A stretch of DNA of 64,000 nt from Verrucomicrobiaceae bacterium (GCA_027484055.1 JAIXQH010000027.1:62001-126000), one strand, 5' to 3'; positions 1-9,344 are shown, counted from the stretch's first letter. Notes: generated from the letters alone by a model not told the origin. Made by a program: numbers and translations.

Positions 1-266
1 CCGCCCCAAACATCCGCGACTTCCGCGGGATTTCCTCCAAGTCATTCGATGGCCGTGGAAACTATGCTTGTGGCGTGAACGACCAATCCATCTTCCCGGA
101 AATCGAAATCGACCAGATCAAGCGCACCATCGGCTTTGACCTGATTTTCGTCACCTCCGCTCCCACCGACGCAGAAGGTCGCGCCCTCCTCACCGAGCTT
201 GGCATGCCGTTCCGCGATATGAAAAAGGCAAACGAACTTGAGGCCGAGGCCGTAGCTGCCAACTAA
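1..266 (+). CDS. rplE: 50S ribosomal protein L5, C-terminal part (5' end outside window)
   Basis: The reading frame is open from the first bases and ends with TAA at 264-266. The translated tail carries the L5 C-terminal signature: [19 protein letters not shown], then the [11 protein letters not shown] and [10 protein letters not shown] strands. L5 binds 5S rRNA in the central protuberance of the large subunit. It is first in the visible part of the spc operon, followed after 34 nt by rpsH. In most bacteria rpsN (S14) lies between these two genes; there is no room for it here. The last residues ([10 protein letters not shown]) are an acidic/Ala extension beyond the usual end. Confidence 0.93.
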   Translation, partial: APNIRDFRGISSKSFDGRGNYACGVNDQSIFPEIEIDQIKRTIGFDLIFVTSAPTDAEGRALLTELGMPFRDMKKANELEAEAVAAN

Positions 267-300
267 ACCCGGAACCAAACACTTCAAGGAATCCTATTAT

Positions 301-696
301 ATGGCAGTTCTCACCGATCCAATTTCCGACTTCCTCACGCGTTTCAAAAACGCCGCCCGCGCTGGCAATGAGGAATTCACCGCCCCTTACTCCAAGATCA
401 AGGCGGACATCGCCCGCATTCTTCAGGAAGAAGGCTACCTCTGGAACTACGAAGTCGTCACCGGCGACCGTACGACCCTCAAAGCGAAGCCGAAGTTCAT
501 CGACGGCCGCTCAGTCCTCACCGACCTCAAGCGCGTATCCACCCCTGGCCGCCGCCACTACATCGGCGCCGGTGAAGTGCCACGCGTCATGTCCGGCCTC
601 GGTATCTCGATCCTTTCCACTTCGAAAGGCGTCATGTCCGGCGGCTCCGCCAAGAAACAAAACCTCGGCGGCGAACTCCTCGCCAACGTCTGGTAA
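301..696 (+). CDS. rpsH: 30S ribosomal protein S8
   Basis: This 131-residue protein has the normal S8 length. It shows the N-terminal DPISDFLTRFKNA helix and the C-terminal GLGISILSTSKGVMSG signature that contacts 16S rRNA helix 21. The ATG at 301 is preceded by an AAGGA element about 10 nt upstream. It lies in the spc operon between rplE (34-nt gap) and rplF (29-nt gap). S8 is an early-binding assembly protein and, in Escherichia coli, the translational repressor of this operon; whether it has that role here cannot be seen. Confidence 0.97.
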   Translation: MAVLTDPISDFLTRFKNAARAGNEEFTAPYSKIKADIARILQEEGYLWNYEVVTGDRTTLKAKPKFIDGRSVLTDLKRVSTPGRRHYIGAGEVPRVMSGLGISILSTSKGVMSGGSAKKQNLGGELLANVW

Positions 697-725
697 ACCT
701 TAACTCGTCAAAGGAAACTACTACC

Positions 726-1265
726 ATGTCACGAGTCGGACTCAAACCAATCTCGCTTCCTGAAAAAGTCGCCATCAAACTCGATGGCCGCACGGTGATC
801 GTCGAAGGCCCAAAAGGCAAACTCGACTTCCCACTTCCAGAAGGCATCTCGCTCTCAACGTCAGAAGGTACCGTTGTGGTGTCCCGCGCTACAGAGCAAC
901 GTCAACACAAAGCCCTCCACGGCACTGCCCGCAGTCTCGTCCAGAACATGATTCTCGGCGTCTCCACTGGCTTCGTGAAGGATCTTGAAATCATCGGCGT
1001 CGGTCTCCGCGCAGCCGTCAAGGGTTCAGACCTTGACCTCTCGCTCGGTCGCTCACACCCACTCCTTCACCCCATCCCATCCGGTCTCAGCGTTACTGTC
1101 GTTGAAAACACCAAGATCAAGGTTGAAGGCATCGACAAGCAGCTCGTCGGTCAGTTCGCTGCCGAGGTCCGCGGCTTCTATCCACCAGAGCCTTACAAAG
1201 GCAAAGGCGTTCGCTACGTCGGTGAAAAAGTTCGCCGCAAAGAAGGCAAAAGCGTCGGCAAATAA
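726..1265 (+). CDS. rplF: 50S ribosomal protein L6
   Basis: This 179-residue protein matches the L6 family in length and has its two repeated folds. The N-terminal half begins [14 protein letters not shown]. The second half carries the family signature with [15 protein letters not shown] near the C-terminus, which binds 23S rRNA by the sarcin-ricin loop. The ATG at 726 follows an AAAGGAA element. It is co-directional within the spc operon between rpsH and rplR with short gaps. Confidence 0.97.
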   Translation: MSRVGLKPISLPEKVAIKLDGRTVIVEGPKGKLDFPLPEGISLSTSEGTVVVSRATEQRQHKALHGTARSLVQNMILGVSTGFVKDLEIIGVGLRAAVKGSDLDLSLGRSHPLLHPIPSGLSVTVVENTKIKVEGIDKQLVGQFAAEVRGFYPPEPYKGKGVRYVGEKVRRKEGKSVGK

Positions 1266-1306
1266 TCCATTACCGTCGTCCCACACCTCAACACAATTAC
1301 GGCACT

Positions 1307-1663
1307 ATGAGCACTATCAATCGCAAGTCGATCCGCCGCCGGATCCACAATCGCATCCGTCGGAAAGTCTCCGGCACTGCAGAACGTCCACGTTTGGCCG
1401 TTCATTACTCCAACCAACACATCTACGCCCAAGTCATCGACGACTCGGCTGGCAAGACCTTGGTCTCCGCCTCCACGCTCGACAAGTCTTTCGAAAACGC
1501 CTCGGCCAACATCGAGAGCGCCCAGAAAGTCGGAGCTCTCCTCGCCGAGCGCGCCAAGGGTTCCAACATCAGCGCCGTGGTCTTCGACCGGGGCGGTCAC
1601 CTCTATCATGGTAAAGTCAAAGCCCTCGCCGATGCAGCGCGTGAAGCCGGACTCCAATTCTAA
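1307..1663 (+). CDS. rplR: 50S ribosomal protein L18
   Basis: This 118-residue protein is typical L18. It has a basic N-terminus ([18 protein letters not shown]) followed by [20 protein letters not shown] and the C-terminal [17 protein letters not shown] segment that binds 5S rRNA alongside L5. The ATG at 1307 fits the family start. It sits between rplF and rpsE in the conserved spc order. Confidence 0.97.
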   Translation: MSTINRKSIRRRIHNRIRRKVSGTAERPRLAVHYSNQHIYAQVIDDSAGKTLVSASTLDKSFENASANIESAQKVGALLAERAKGSNISAVVFDRGGHLYHGKVKALADAAREAGLQF

Positions 1664-1684
1664 CGCTCTGACCTGACACATCAC

Positions 1685-2401
1685 ATGGTAACAATTCCAG
1701 ACAATCAATCCCCTGAAGCTCCGGCATCCGCCAAGCCAGAACTCGGCCCTATCGCAGGCTCCGCTCCCTCAAACGGTGGCGGCGGCTACCAAGGTAATCG
1801 CGGCCAAGGCGGCGGTGGTGGCTATCAAGGCGGCGGCCAAGGCGGTCAAGGTGGCGGCCAAGGCGGTCGCGGTCGTGGCGGCCCTCGTCGTGAAGAGCGT
1901 GCTGCTCCTACCGATGCGGACGGCAATGAACTTTCCGAAAAGGTCGTTTTTATCAACCGTTGCGCCAAGGTCGTCAAAGGTGGTCGTCGTTTCAGCTTCT
2001 CCGCTCTCGTTGTCACTGGCAACAAGACCGGTAAAGTCGGACTCGGCTACGGTAAGGCAAACGAAGTGGCAGACGCCATCAAGAAAGCCAGCGAAGGTGC
2101 CCGTAAAGTGCTCGTCTCGATGAGCATCGTGGACGGCACCATCCCCCACGAAATCTATGCAGAATTCGGCGGCGGCAAGGTTCTCCTCAAACCAGCATCT
2201 CCCGGAACCGGGATTATCGCCGGTGGCGGTGTCCGCGCCGTTTGCGAAGCAGTCGGCATTCGTGACGTGCTTGCCAAGTCGATGGGTTCTTCCAACCATG
2301 CCAACGTGGTCAAAGCCACACTCAAGGCTCTTTCTCAACTCCGCACCCGTGACCAAGTTCTTGGTGGCCGTGGTAAAAAGAAGAAGGAAAAGGCGATTTA
2401 A
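1685..2401 (+). CDS. rpsE: 30S ribosomal protein S5 with a long Gly/Gln/Arg-rich N-terminal extension
   Basis: Residues from about 82 onward are a canonical S5. The dsRBD-like part contains [20 protein letters not shown] and [15 protein letters not shown]. The C-terminal part has [17 protein letters not shown] and [13 protein letters not shown]5 acts in decoding fidelity and mRNA unwinding at the entry channel. The protein is 238 residues against about 165 usually. The first 75 or so residues are low-complexity, with repeated [12 protein letters not shown] blocks at about 32-64 ending in [11 protein letters not shown]. No better start is evident, because the frame is continuous from ATG 1685, 21 nt after rplR. 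An alternative start inside the glycine tract would need a non-ATG codon. Confidence 0.95.
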   Translation: MVTIPDNQSPEAPASAKPELGPIAGSAPSNGGGGYQGNRGQGGGGGYQGGGQGGQGGGQGGRGRGGPRREERAAPTDADGNELSEKVVFINRCAKVVKGGRRFSFSALVVTGNKTGKVGLGYGKANEVADAIKKASEGARKVLVSMSIVDGTIPHEIYAEFGGGKVLLKPASPGTGIIAGGGVRAVCEAVGIRDVLAKSMGSSNHANVVKATLKALSQLRTRDQVLGGRGKKKKEKAI

Positions 2402-2489
2402 GTTAAACGTTAGAAGTTATAAGTTATTTGGAATCAAAAGCTCTTCACTTCTAACTCATAACAAGTAACAAATAACTCTTCATACACCA
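2402..2489 (+). other. AT-rich rpsE-rplO spacer where rpmD would normally lie
   Basis: In the standard spc operon L30 (rpmD, about 60 codons) lies between rpsE and rplO. The 88-nt gap here cannot hold it. The gap is much richer in AT than the flanking genes. It contains a loose inverted repeat (GTTAGAAGTTATAAGTTATT against the right-hand CTTCTAAC and AAATAAC) and staggered near-repeats TCATAAC, AAGTAAC, AAATAAC. This may be a decayed intergenic repeat. Confidence 0.5.
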
Positions 2490-2969
2490 ATGGAACTCCA
2501 CTCATTTAGCCCGAATCCGGGATCAAAGCACCGGAACAAGCGTCTCGGTTGCGGCGAAAGCTCCGGCCACGGCAAAACGGCCGGTAAAGGCAACAAAGGT
2601 CAAAAAGCCCGCTCCGGCTCCGGCACTCGTGTCGGCTTCGAAGGTGGCCAGATGCCTCTTCACCGTCGTCTGCCTAAGCGCGGATTCAACAACTTCGACT
2701 TCCGCGATGTCTTCTGTGTCTTCAACGTCGGTGAACTCGACGATCTGTTCGACGCAGGTGCCACCATCGACGAAGCCGCTCTTCGTGGCCAAGGCCTCGT
2801 GAACGGTCGTTGCGACAAGGTCAAGGTGCTCGGCATCGGCGAAGTCACCAAGGCGTTCCACCTCGTGGTGGACAATGCCAGTGCTTCCGCTCGCGAAAAG
2901 ATCGAAAAAGCAGGTGGCACCGTCACCGCCCCACCCGCGAAGGTCGTCGAAGCCAAGCCTACCGCTTGA
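2490..2969 (+). CDS. rplO: 50S ribosomal protein L15
   Basis: This 159-residue protein carries the L15 N-terminal glycine-rich rRNA-binding tail. The run RLGCGESSGHGKTAGKGNKG is followed by KARSGSGTRVGFEGGQMPL and RRLPKRGF, which thread into the 23S core. A short Ala/Pro/Lys-rich end (TAPPAKVVEAKPTA) extends the usual length slightly. It is followed after 96 nt by secY, as in most bacteria. Confidence 0.96.
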   Translation: MELHSFSPNPGSKHRNKRLGCGESSGHGKTAGKGNKGQKARSGSGTRVGFEGGQMPLHRRLPKRGFNNFDFRDVFCVFNVGELDDLFDAGATIDEAALRGQGLVNGRCDKVKVLGIGEVTKAFHLVVDNASASAREKIEKAGGTVTAPPAKVVEAKPTA

Positions 2970-3065
2970 TCACTTCCGATTGATCTCTGATTTCCGATGA
3001 GGAAGCGCACCCGCGCTTCCTCATCGTGTTTACAACCTTCACGTCATTTCCTCCACCACTTAGCC

Positions 3066-4568
3066 ATGATTTCTGCGTTCCGTAACACTTGGAAAATTCC
3101 TGAACTCCGCGACCGGATTCTTTTCACCCTCGCCCTGATCGTCATCATCCGTCTCGGTGTGCACATCACTCTTCCTGGAGTCGATGGCTCAGTGATCAAG
3201 GCGTGGATGGATCATCAAACGAGTGATGCGAAAAATGGCGGTGGTATCACCGCCCTACTCACCGTTTTCTCCGGTGGTGGTCTCCAGCACGCGGGAATTT
3301 TTGCCCTCGGAATCATGCCTTATATCTCTGCATCCATCATGGTGCAGTTGATGACAGCGGTGGTGCCGAAACTTTCACGGCTCGCTCGCGAAGATGGCGG
3401 TCGTCAGAAAATCACTCAATACACACGCTACATCACCATCGGCATCGCCCTAGTCCAGGGCTTTTTTGTCGCGAAATCACTCACTAGCCCAGAAAGCATT
3501 CCCTACATGCAGGGAATCAGCCAGTTCGGCTTGTTGGTCCCTGATGCTTCACCGATCTGGATGACGTTCACGGTCATCACCATCGTGGCAGGCACGGTTC
3601 TTCTGTTATGGATCGCCGACCAAATCACGGAAAAAGGAATCGGTAACGGCACCTCGATCATCATCACGGTGAACATCATTTCCGCACTCCCTGGTGCCTT
3701 GATCCAAGCCTGGAATTTCTTCGTCACGGGCAAGGATGTGAGTCCATTTAACTCGATGATGATGGTGGTGATGATCGCCCTCTTGCTCGTCGTCATCGCA
3801 GGCACCATTGCCATCACCCAAGCCCAGCGCCGGATCGCGGTGCAATACGCCAAGCGCGTGGTTGGTCGCAAACAATTTGGCGGCCAGACCCAGTATTTGC
3901 CGTTGAAGGTCAATTACGCAGGGGTCATGCCCATCATTTTCGCCACTGCGGTGCTATCCTTGCCGCCCATGATGCTTCAGTGGTTTTTCCCCAACCAAGG
4001 CTGGTCCACTCGCCTTTACGGAGAACTCGTCGGCGGTGGGACTTGGTATTACATTCTCGGGGGTGCGGGTATCTTCCTGTTCTCTTACTTCTGGGTGGCC
4101 ATGATGTTCCAGCCCTCGCAAATCGCGGAGGATCTCAAACGGAACGGCGGCTACATCCCCGGCGTGCGCCCTGGGAAACCGACTGCTGACTTCCTCGACT
4201 TCACTATGACTCGGCTCACCTTCGCAGGTGCCATTTTCATGGTCGCCTTGTTCGTTCTGCCGATGATCACCGGTAAAATGGTCGGCTTGCCACCATCCTC
4301 ACTCGTGCTGCATTTCTTCGGCGGCACGTCGTTGCTGATCATGGTCGGTGTCGTCCTCGACGTGATGCGCCAAGTCGAGACTCAGCTCCTGCAAAAGCAT
4401 TATGATGGATTTCTCCGTAAGGGAAAAATCAAGGGCCGCTATGACCGCCTTAATCAGAACAGCGGTGCAGCTCCTAAGAATGCGATTGTCTACCTGTGGA
4501 CCATCATTGCGATTCTTATCATTGTTGGGATTGCGATCTTCACTTATAACAGCAGCCATAGCCTTTGA
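3066..4568 (+). CDS. secY: Preprotein translocase subunit SecY
   Basis: SecY forms the channel of the SecYEG translocon in the inner membrane. The 500-residue product has about ten hydrophobic segments. It begins MISAFRNTWKIPELRDRILF, the family N-terminus, so ATG 3066 is preferred over an in-frame ATG at 2997 that would add 23 unrelated residues. Other family marks are GIMPYISASIMVQL and the cytosolic loops with RRIAVQYAKR and DLKRNGGYIPGVRPGK. Its TGA overlaps the TTG start of adk (TTGA), suggesting translational coupling. Confidence 0.96.
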   Translation: MISAFRNTWKIPELRDRILFTLALIVIIRLGVHITLPGVDGSVIKAWMDHQTSDAKNGGGITALLTVFSGGGLQHAGIFALGIMPYISASIMVQLMTAVVPKLSRLAREDGGRQKITQYTRYITIGIALVQGFFVAKSLTSPESIPYMQGISQFGLLVPDASPIWMTFTVITIVAGTVLLLWIADQITEKGIGNGTSIIITVNIISALPGALIQAWNFFVTGKDVSPFNSMMMVVMIALLLVVIAGTIAITQAQRRIAVQYAKRVVGRKQFGGQTQYLPLKVNYAGVMPIIFATAVLSLPPMMLQWFFPNQGWSTRLYGELVGGGTWYYILGGAGIFLFSYFWVAMMFQPSQIAEDLKRNGGYIPGVRPGKPTADFLDFTMTRLTFAGAIFMVALFVLPMITGKMVGLPPSSLVLHFFGGTSLLIMVGVVLDVMRQVETQLLQKHYDGFLRKGKIKGRYDRLNQNSGAAPKNAIVYLWTIIAILIIVGIAIFTYNSSHSL

Positions 4569-5230
4569 CCGCCGCACACCCCAAGCCGCTCCGCGTTGTC
4601 CTGCTAGGGCCTCCGGCTTCTGGTAAGGGGACTCAAGGGCGTCGCTTGGCGACCAGTCTCGGCCTCGGTTACCTCAGTACCGGGGCCTTGTTACGTGCAG
4701 AAGTCGCTGCAGGAACGGTTTTGGGAAAGCGCTCGGAGCCACTGCTGGCTCGCGGTGAGTATCTTCCGGATGAGTTAATGTGCCCGATCCTAGGAGATTG
4801 GCTCACCAAACAGACCCAAGGCTGGGTTCTCGATGGATTTCCCCGGAGTTTGCCGCAGGCGCTTTTCCTCGACGAATGGCTAGCCCAACACTCTCTAACC
4901 GTGGATGTCGCCATCTCGTTGGAAGTTCCGTATACTGAATTGGTCGCCCGCATGAAAAATCGCGTGGAATGCCAACAGTGCCGTTGGACGGGTCAGCGTG
5001 TGCAGTTGGATGCAGATGGCATGTGTCCGGTTTGCCATGGTCCGGCGGGTGCGCGTCTCGATGATACCGAGGAAAACTTCAAAAATCGCTACACGGAATT
5101 CACGACCCTCACCGGGCCAGTCATCGAGCACTATCGAGCCCTCGGGCGGCTTTGTGCTTGTGAAGCCGTCGCCCATCCAGATGAAGTCGCCGCCCAACTT
5201 CTGTCCTCCCTGACTGCCCCTTCAGCTTGA
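4565..5230 (+). CDS. adk: Adenylate kinase with a four-Cys (zinc) LID domain
   Basis: The enzyme interconverts ATP + AMP and 2 ADP in the cytoplasm. The P-loop GPPASGKGTQ lies at residues 15-24, the AMP-binding YLSTGALLRAE follows, then LDGFPRS. The LID domain (about 130-165) carries CQQC and CPVC pairs, the zinc-finger type seen in many non-enteric adenylate kinases. At 221 residues it is of normal length for the long form. The start is a TTG at 4565 inside the secY stop (TTGA). The end overlaps a second TTGA at 5227-5230 at the map boundary. Confidence 0.95.
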   Translation: MTAAHPKPLRVVLLGPPASGKGTQGRRLATSLGLGYLSTGALLRAEVAAGTVLGKRSEPLLARGEYLPDELMCPILGDWLTKQTQGWVLDGFPRSLPQALFLDEWLAQHSLTVDVAISLEVPYTELVARMKNRVECQQCRWTGQRVQLDADGMCPVCHGPAGARLDDTEENFKNRYTEFTTLTGPVIEHYRALGRLCACEAVAHPDEVAAQLLSSLTAPSA

Positions 5231-5262
5231 ATCTTTCATTTCTTAACTTCTGTTACAACATC

Positions 5263-6066
5263 GTGTCCCGCCGAACCCGCATCCCCATCAAGTCACCCCG
5301 TGAAATCGAACTTATGCGGAAAGCGGGTGGAGTCGCCTCCATCATCTTGCAGGCACTCACCAAGCAGGTGGTGCCAGGCTGCACCACTGGGGAAATCGAC
5401 AAACTCGCCGCAGAACTCATGCGCGAGCACGACTGCAAAAGCGCTTTCCTTGGCTACCGTGGCTTTCCCGGCTACACCTGTATTTCGGTGAATGAAGAAG
5501 TCGTGCACGGCATCGGCGGAGCGCGGAAAATCATGCCGGGTGACATCGTGAAAATCGACGTTGGCATCATGAAAAGCGGTTTCATCGGCGACAATGCCAC
5601 GACTGTCGCTGCTGGAGATATTCCCTTGGAAACCAAACGCCTCCTCGCCGTTACCGAGGAGTCTCTCTTCCAAGCCATCAGCCATGCACGGGCCGGCCGC
5701 AAACTCGCGGACCTCTGCGGCGCGGTGGAAGCATTCGCCAAGCCGCATGGGTTCACGATCGTGCGAGAGTTCGTCGGCCACGGCGTCGGCCGCCGCTTGC
5801 ATGAAGAGCCACAAGTTCCGAACTATCGCCCACAAGGAAAGTCCCCGACGCTCATGCCAGGCATGACCCTCGCGATCGAGCCGATGGTCAATGCCGGTGT
5901 TGCTTCCGTACGCATCCTCGACGATGGCTGGACGGTCATCACCGAGGATAAAAAGCCCTCAGCCCATTTTGAGCACACCGTTCTCATCACTTCGGGTGAT
6001 CCGGAAATTCTCACTTGGCGGCCTAGAGAGGCATTACCTGAGCAGCTCGGGTTGCCAAATTGGTGA
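5263..6066 (+). CDS. map: Type I methionine aminopeptidase
   Basis: It removes N-terminal Met from new proteins. All five metal ligands can be seen in order: Asp in KIDVGIMKSG, Asp in FIGDNATTV, His in EFVGHGVGRRLHEE, Glu in AIEPMVNAG, and Glu in FEHTVLIT. GTG 5263 gives MSRRTRIPIKSPREIELMRKAG, matching the family N-terminus. An in-frame TTG at 5227 overlaps the adk stop (TTGA) and would add 12 residues, so translational coupling could favour it. map follows secY-adk in many bacteria. Confidence 0.95.
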   Translation: MSRRTRIPIKSPREIELMRKAGGVASIILQALTKQVVPGCTTGEIDKLAAELMREHDCKSAFLGYRGFPGYTCISVNEEVVHGIGGARKIMPGDIVKIDVGIMKSGFIGDNATTVAAGDIPLETKRLLAVTEESLFQAISHARAGRKLADLCGAVEAFAKPHGFTIVREFVGHGVGRRLHEEPQVPNYRPQGKSPTLMPGMTLAIEPMVNAGVASVRILDDGWTVITEDKKPSAHFEHTVLITSGDPEILTWRPREALPEQLGLPNW

Positions 6067-6140
6067 ATCGCCGCGTGGCGTGTTTTCGATCACCACGGTG
6101 ATTGCCATGGTCCAATTTCTAGTTAAGTATCCTAAACGAA

Positions 6141-8063
6141 ATGAGTGCCACCCATGAAACCCTCAACGTCGCAGTAGCCAATGGTCAACTGCTTGAATCC
6201 GCAAAATCCAATATCATCGCCCTGCTAGGCGGCACGACCAGTGCACTCGCACCTCTGGTGATCGATGAATTGATTCAAGCCGGAGCGTGGGACGAGCTGA
6301 ACGATCGCTTTTTCAAAACCCTCGCCTTCGGCACCGGCGGTCTCCGTGGACGGACCATCGGACGCGTGATCACCACCGTAGAGCAAGGTGTCGGCGGACC
6401 GAATGGGCGCCCAGAGCATCCTTGCGTGGGCACGGCGACGATGAACTACTACAATCTGAGTCGCGCCGTGCGTGGCCTCATCGCCTACGCCAAGACCTTC
6501 GCCGGGCCAGACCGTAAGCCAGTCCTAGTTTTCGCCCACGATACGCGCCACTTCTCGCGAGATTTCGCCGAGTTTTGCGCGAAGATCGCCGCCGATCTCG
6601 GCTGCTATGCTTACCTGTTCGAAGGGCCGCGCTCCACGCCAGAACTCTCATTCGCCGTGCGCGAGCTTCGCGCAGATGCCGGCGTCGTGCTGACGGCTAG
6701 CCACAACCCGCCGCATGACAACGGGTTTAAAGCGTATTTCAACGACGGTGCACAAATCGTCGAGCCACATGCTTCCGCCATCATCGCCGAGGTGAATGCC
6801 ATCGCCAGCGAGCGCTACGACGTGCTGCCAGAGTCGGAGCGCGGTAGCATCACCCACCTCGGGGCGGAAATGGACGCCCGTTACGTCTCGTTGTTGAAAA
6901 CCCTGCTCCTCAAGCCCTCGCTGCTCGAAGGTGCTTCCACCAAAATTGTCTTCACCAACCTCCACGGCACCGGCGGGCACATCAATGTGCCGATGCTCCG
7001 TGACTTCGGCTTCGACGTGCTCACCGTCCCCGAGCAAGACGTGCAAGACGGCCGTTTCCCCACGGTGGAATCGCCCAATCCTGAGAATGCTCCTGCCCTG
7101 AAAATGGCCATCGACCTCGCGGAAGCCTCCGGGGCTGAGATCGTCATCGGCACCGATCCGGATGCCGACCGCATGGGCGTCGCGGTGCGCGATGCAGCGG
7201 GGAAAATGATTCTCCTCACCGGGAACCAGATCGGCTCGTTAATGGCGTGGTATCGCTTGAAAACCTGCTTTGAACTCGGCTTGCTCACCCCCGCAAACCG
7301 CAACCGAGCGGTCTTGGTGAAAACCTTCGTGACCACTGAACTCCAGCACGCCATCGCCGACGGCTTCGGTGTCGGAATCGTGGACACGCTCACGGGTTTC
7401 AAGTACATCGCCTCCAAGCTCCGCAAGTATGAGGACGCGATCCCGGCGGATAAAAAGGGCGACTACCGTGCGCTCAGCCAAGAACAGACCCGCGCGCTGC
7501 GTCTCGAATACTCGCGGTTCTTCGTCTTTGGTGGTGAGGAAAGCTATGGCTACCTCGGCTCTGACGCCGTGCGCGACAAGGATGCGAACGGCGCGACACT
7601 GATGTTTGCGGAAGTCGCCGCTTACGCAAAATCGGTGGGCAAAACCCTGCCCGAGCTGATGGACGACATTTACACCGAGTTCGGCTACCACCTCGAAATT
7701 GGGAAATCTCTCGTCATGGAAGGTGCCGATGGTGCCGCGAAGATCCAAGCCCTCGCCAATTCCTACGCCGAGAATCCACCGAAAACGGTCGATGGCGCAG
7801 CTGTGGTGAGGGTCCGGGATTTCGCCAAGCACGAACTCTTCGATCAAGAAGGTGACTTGCTGCCGAAGGAGAAGATGCTCTTCGTCGATCTCGAAGATGG
7901 GCGCTCCTTCGCCGTCCGCCCGTCCGGCACTGAGCCGAAAATCAAGTTCTACCTCTTCGGCAAACACGCGGCGAATGCCGATCTAGCCCTGGCGAAGACC
8001 GCGGTCCAGACGGGTCTGAGCACCCTGTGGGCCTGGATCGAGAAAGACGCGGCGGCTCGCTGA
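6141..8063 (+). CDS. Phosphohexomutase (phosphoglucomutase/phosphomannomutase family)
   Basis: This alpha-D-phosphohexomutase moves phosphate between C1 and C6 of hexoses. The phosphoserine loop TASHNPPHDNG has its active-site Ser at residue 187. The metal loop GTDPDADRMGV, the sugar-binding GGEESYGYLGSD and the phosphate-binding RPSGTEPKIKFYL follow in family order. At 640 residues it is longer than the 450-residue PMM type and fits the PgcA/PGM2-like group. It stands 74 nt after map and converges on pyrE. Substrate (glucose or mannose phosphate) cannot be told from the sequence. Confidence 0.92.
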   Translation: MSATHETLNVAVANGQLLESAKSNIIALLGGTTSALAPLVIDELIQAGAWDELNDRFFKTLAFGTGGLRGRTIGRVITTVEQGVGGPNGRPEHPCVGTATMNYYNLSRAVRGLIAYAKTFAGPDRKPVLVFAHDTRHFSRDFAEFCAKIAADLGCYAYLFEGPRSTPELSFAVRELRADAGVVLTASHNPPHDNGFKAYFNDGAQIVEPHASAIIAEVNAIASERYDVLPESERGSITHLGAEMDARYVSLLKTLLLKPSLLEGASTKIVFTNLHGTGGHINVPMLRDFGFDVLTVPEQDVQDGRFPTVESPNPENAPALKMAIDLAEASGAEIVIGTDPDADRMGVAVRDAAGKMILLTGNQIGSLMAWYRLKTCFELGLLTPANRNRAVLVKTFVTTELQHAIADGFGVGIVDTLTGFKYIASKLRKYEDAIPADKKGDYRALSQEQTRALRLEYSRFFVFGGEESYGYLGSDAVRDKDANGATLMFAEVAAYAKSVGKTLPELMDDIYTEFGYHLEIGKSLVMEGADGAAKIQALANSYAENPPKTVDGAAVVRVRDFAKHELFDQEGDLLPKEKMLFVDLEDGRSFAVRPSGTEPKIKFYLFGKHAANADLALAKTAVQTGLSTLWAWIEKDAAAR

Positions 8064-8072
8064 GAGAGGCGT

Positions 8073-8642
8073 TCACTCGTCTAGCAATGAGCTGCGTGTG
8101 AACAAGGAAATCACGTGGACGCCGCGCGCCTCGATGGCTTGGCGTCCACCTTCTTCGCGGTCCACCAGCACTAGGGCGAAGGCGACCTTCCCGCCCTCAC
8201 GCTTGATCGCGTCGATGGCCTTGAGCGTGGAGCCGCCAGTGGTGATGACGTCGTCCACCACGATGATGGTGTCTCCGGATTTGAAATTTCCTTCGATTTG
8301 TTTCCCCGCGCCGTGGCCTTTTGGTTCTTTGCGGACGGTGAACACCTGCAAGGCCTCCGACGGGTTTTTACTAGCGGAGGCGATCCCGACAGCTAGTGAA
8401 ATGGGGTCTGCGCCGAGCGTCATCCCGCCGATGGCGTCGATCTTGAGCTGCTCGGAGTGGATCTTCGAGCGCACCGCATGCCAGCCGAGATCGCCGATGA
8501 GGAGTGCGCCAAACGGGTCCATCGCCGTGACGCGGCAGTCGATGTAGAGGTCACTCTGCTTCCCCGAGGCGAGGGTGAAGCTGCCGGTGCGGACGGATTT
8601 CTCGAGCAGAAGCTTTTTGAGAGCTGAGGCGGTTTGAAGCAT
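8073..8642 (-). CDS. pyrE: Orotate phosphoribosyltransferase
   Basis: It forms OMP from orotate and PRPP in pyrimidine synthesis. The PRPP-binding motif TIIVVDDVITTGGSTLKAI is intact. The N-terminal part has SVRTGSFTLASGKQSDLYID, and GGMTLGADPIS lies in the middle. An upstream in-frame Met at 8687 exists, but the family start (MLQTASALKKLLLEK) is the ATG at 8642, giving 189 residues. It is convergent with the mutase gene (9-nt gap) and follows the YqeY-like gene on the same strand. Confidence 0.95.
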   Translation of the reverse strand: MLQTASALKKLLLEKSVRTGSFTLASGKQSDLYIDCRVTAMDPFGALLIGDLGWHAVRSKIHSEQLKIDAIGGMTLGADPISLAVGIASASKNPSEALQVFTVRKEPKGHGAGKQIEGNFKSGDTIIVVDDVITTGGSTLKAIDAIKREGGKVAFALVLVDREEGGRQAIEARGVHVISLFTRSSLLDE

Positions 8643-8683
8643 GGGTGGGGTGTTGGCTGGAAGTGGGAAATGTGAAAATACAA

Positions 8684-9139
8684 TCACGCGAGACGTTTCA
8701 TCACGGCGGAGGAAAGCAGTTTTCCATCGGCCCGGCCTTCTGCCAATTCTTGGGCGCGCTTCATGACTTTTCCCATGTCGCCCTTACCCGTCGCGGCGGT
8801 GTCGGTCACGGCCTGCTCGATGATGGCGAGCAATGCGTCCTCCGTGAGAGCGGCGGGGAGGTAGCGGGAGAGAATCTCGATTTCTGCCCTCTCGGTCTCC
8901 GCGAGTTCCGGGCGTCCGGCGCTTTCAAATTGCTCGCAGGAGTCCACTCGCTGCTTGATTTGCTTGCGGATGACGCTCAGCACCTCCGCCTCTTCCAGCA
9001 CGACGCTGAGATTACCCTTTTCGATCGCGGCGTTCATGAGAGCGCTTTTCAGGGCGCGTAGGGCGTTGAGCGCCAAGCTGTCCTTGGCTTTCATGGCGGT
9101 TTTAATGTCCTCGGGGATGCGGCTCGCAGTGTCGTTCAT
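8684..9139 (-). CDS. GatB/YqeY domain protein
   Basis: This 151-residue protein is of the YqeY family, homologous to the tRNA-binding tail domain of GatB. It begins NDTASRIPEDIKTAMKAKD and contains ALNALRALKSALMNAAIEKG, ILSRYLPAALTEDAL and the KGDMGKVMKRAQ segment typical of the family. The start at ATG 9139 matches the family; an in-frame Met at 9205 would add 22 unrelated residues. It lies 41 nt upstream of pyrE on the same strand. Its molecular role is not established; a tRNA-linked function is inferred from the domain. Confidence 0.9.
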   Translation of the reverse strand: MNDTASRIPEDIKTAMKAKDSLALNALRALKSALMNAAIEKGNLSVVLEEAEVLSVIRKQIKQRVDSCEQFESAGRPELAETERAEIEILSRYLPAALTEDALLAIIEQAVTDTAATGKGDMGKVMKRAQELAEGRADGKLLSSAVMKRLA

Positions 9140-9280
9140 GGCCACTGTCCTATCACGGCGCTGCGGGAGACCAAGCAAAAGTAACGGATAAAAACCTGCG
9201 GCCATCCTTCATGCGACGGTCTCAAAATACCCAAAGCAGGCAGGGCCCGGAGGTCCATCCCCGCCTTGTGGTTTTTTATC

Positions 9281-9312
9281 AAAAAACCCCCGTCGCGCTA
9301 AGCGGACGGGGG
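9281..9312 (-). terminator. Rho-independent terminator of the RRM-protein gene
   Basis: Read on the minus strand, a GC-rich stem (GGGGGTC-type arms at 9287-9294 and 9305-9312 around a short loop) is followed by a run of six T. It lies 33 nt past the stop of the gene ending at 9345, so it most likely ends that transcript. Confidence 0.85.
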
Positions 9313-9344
9313 TCTGTGAGATGGATTTAAGATGGAAGTGCGGA

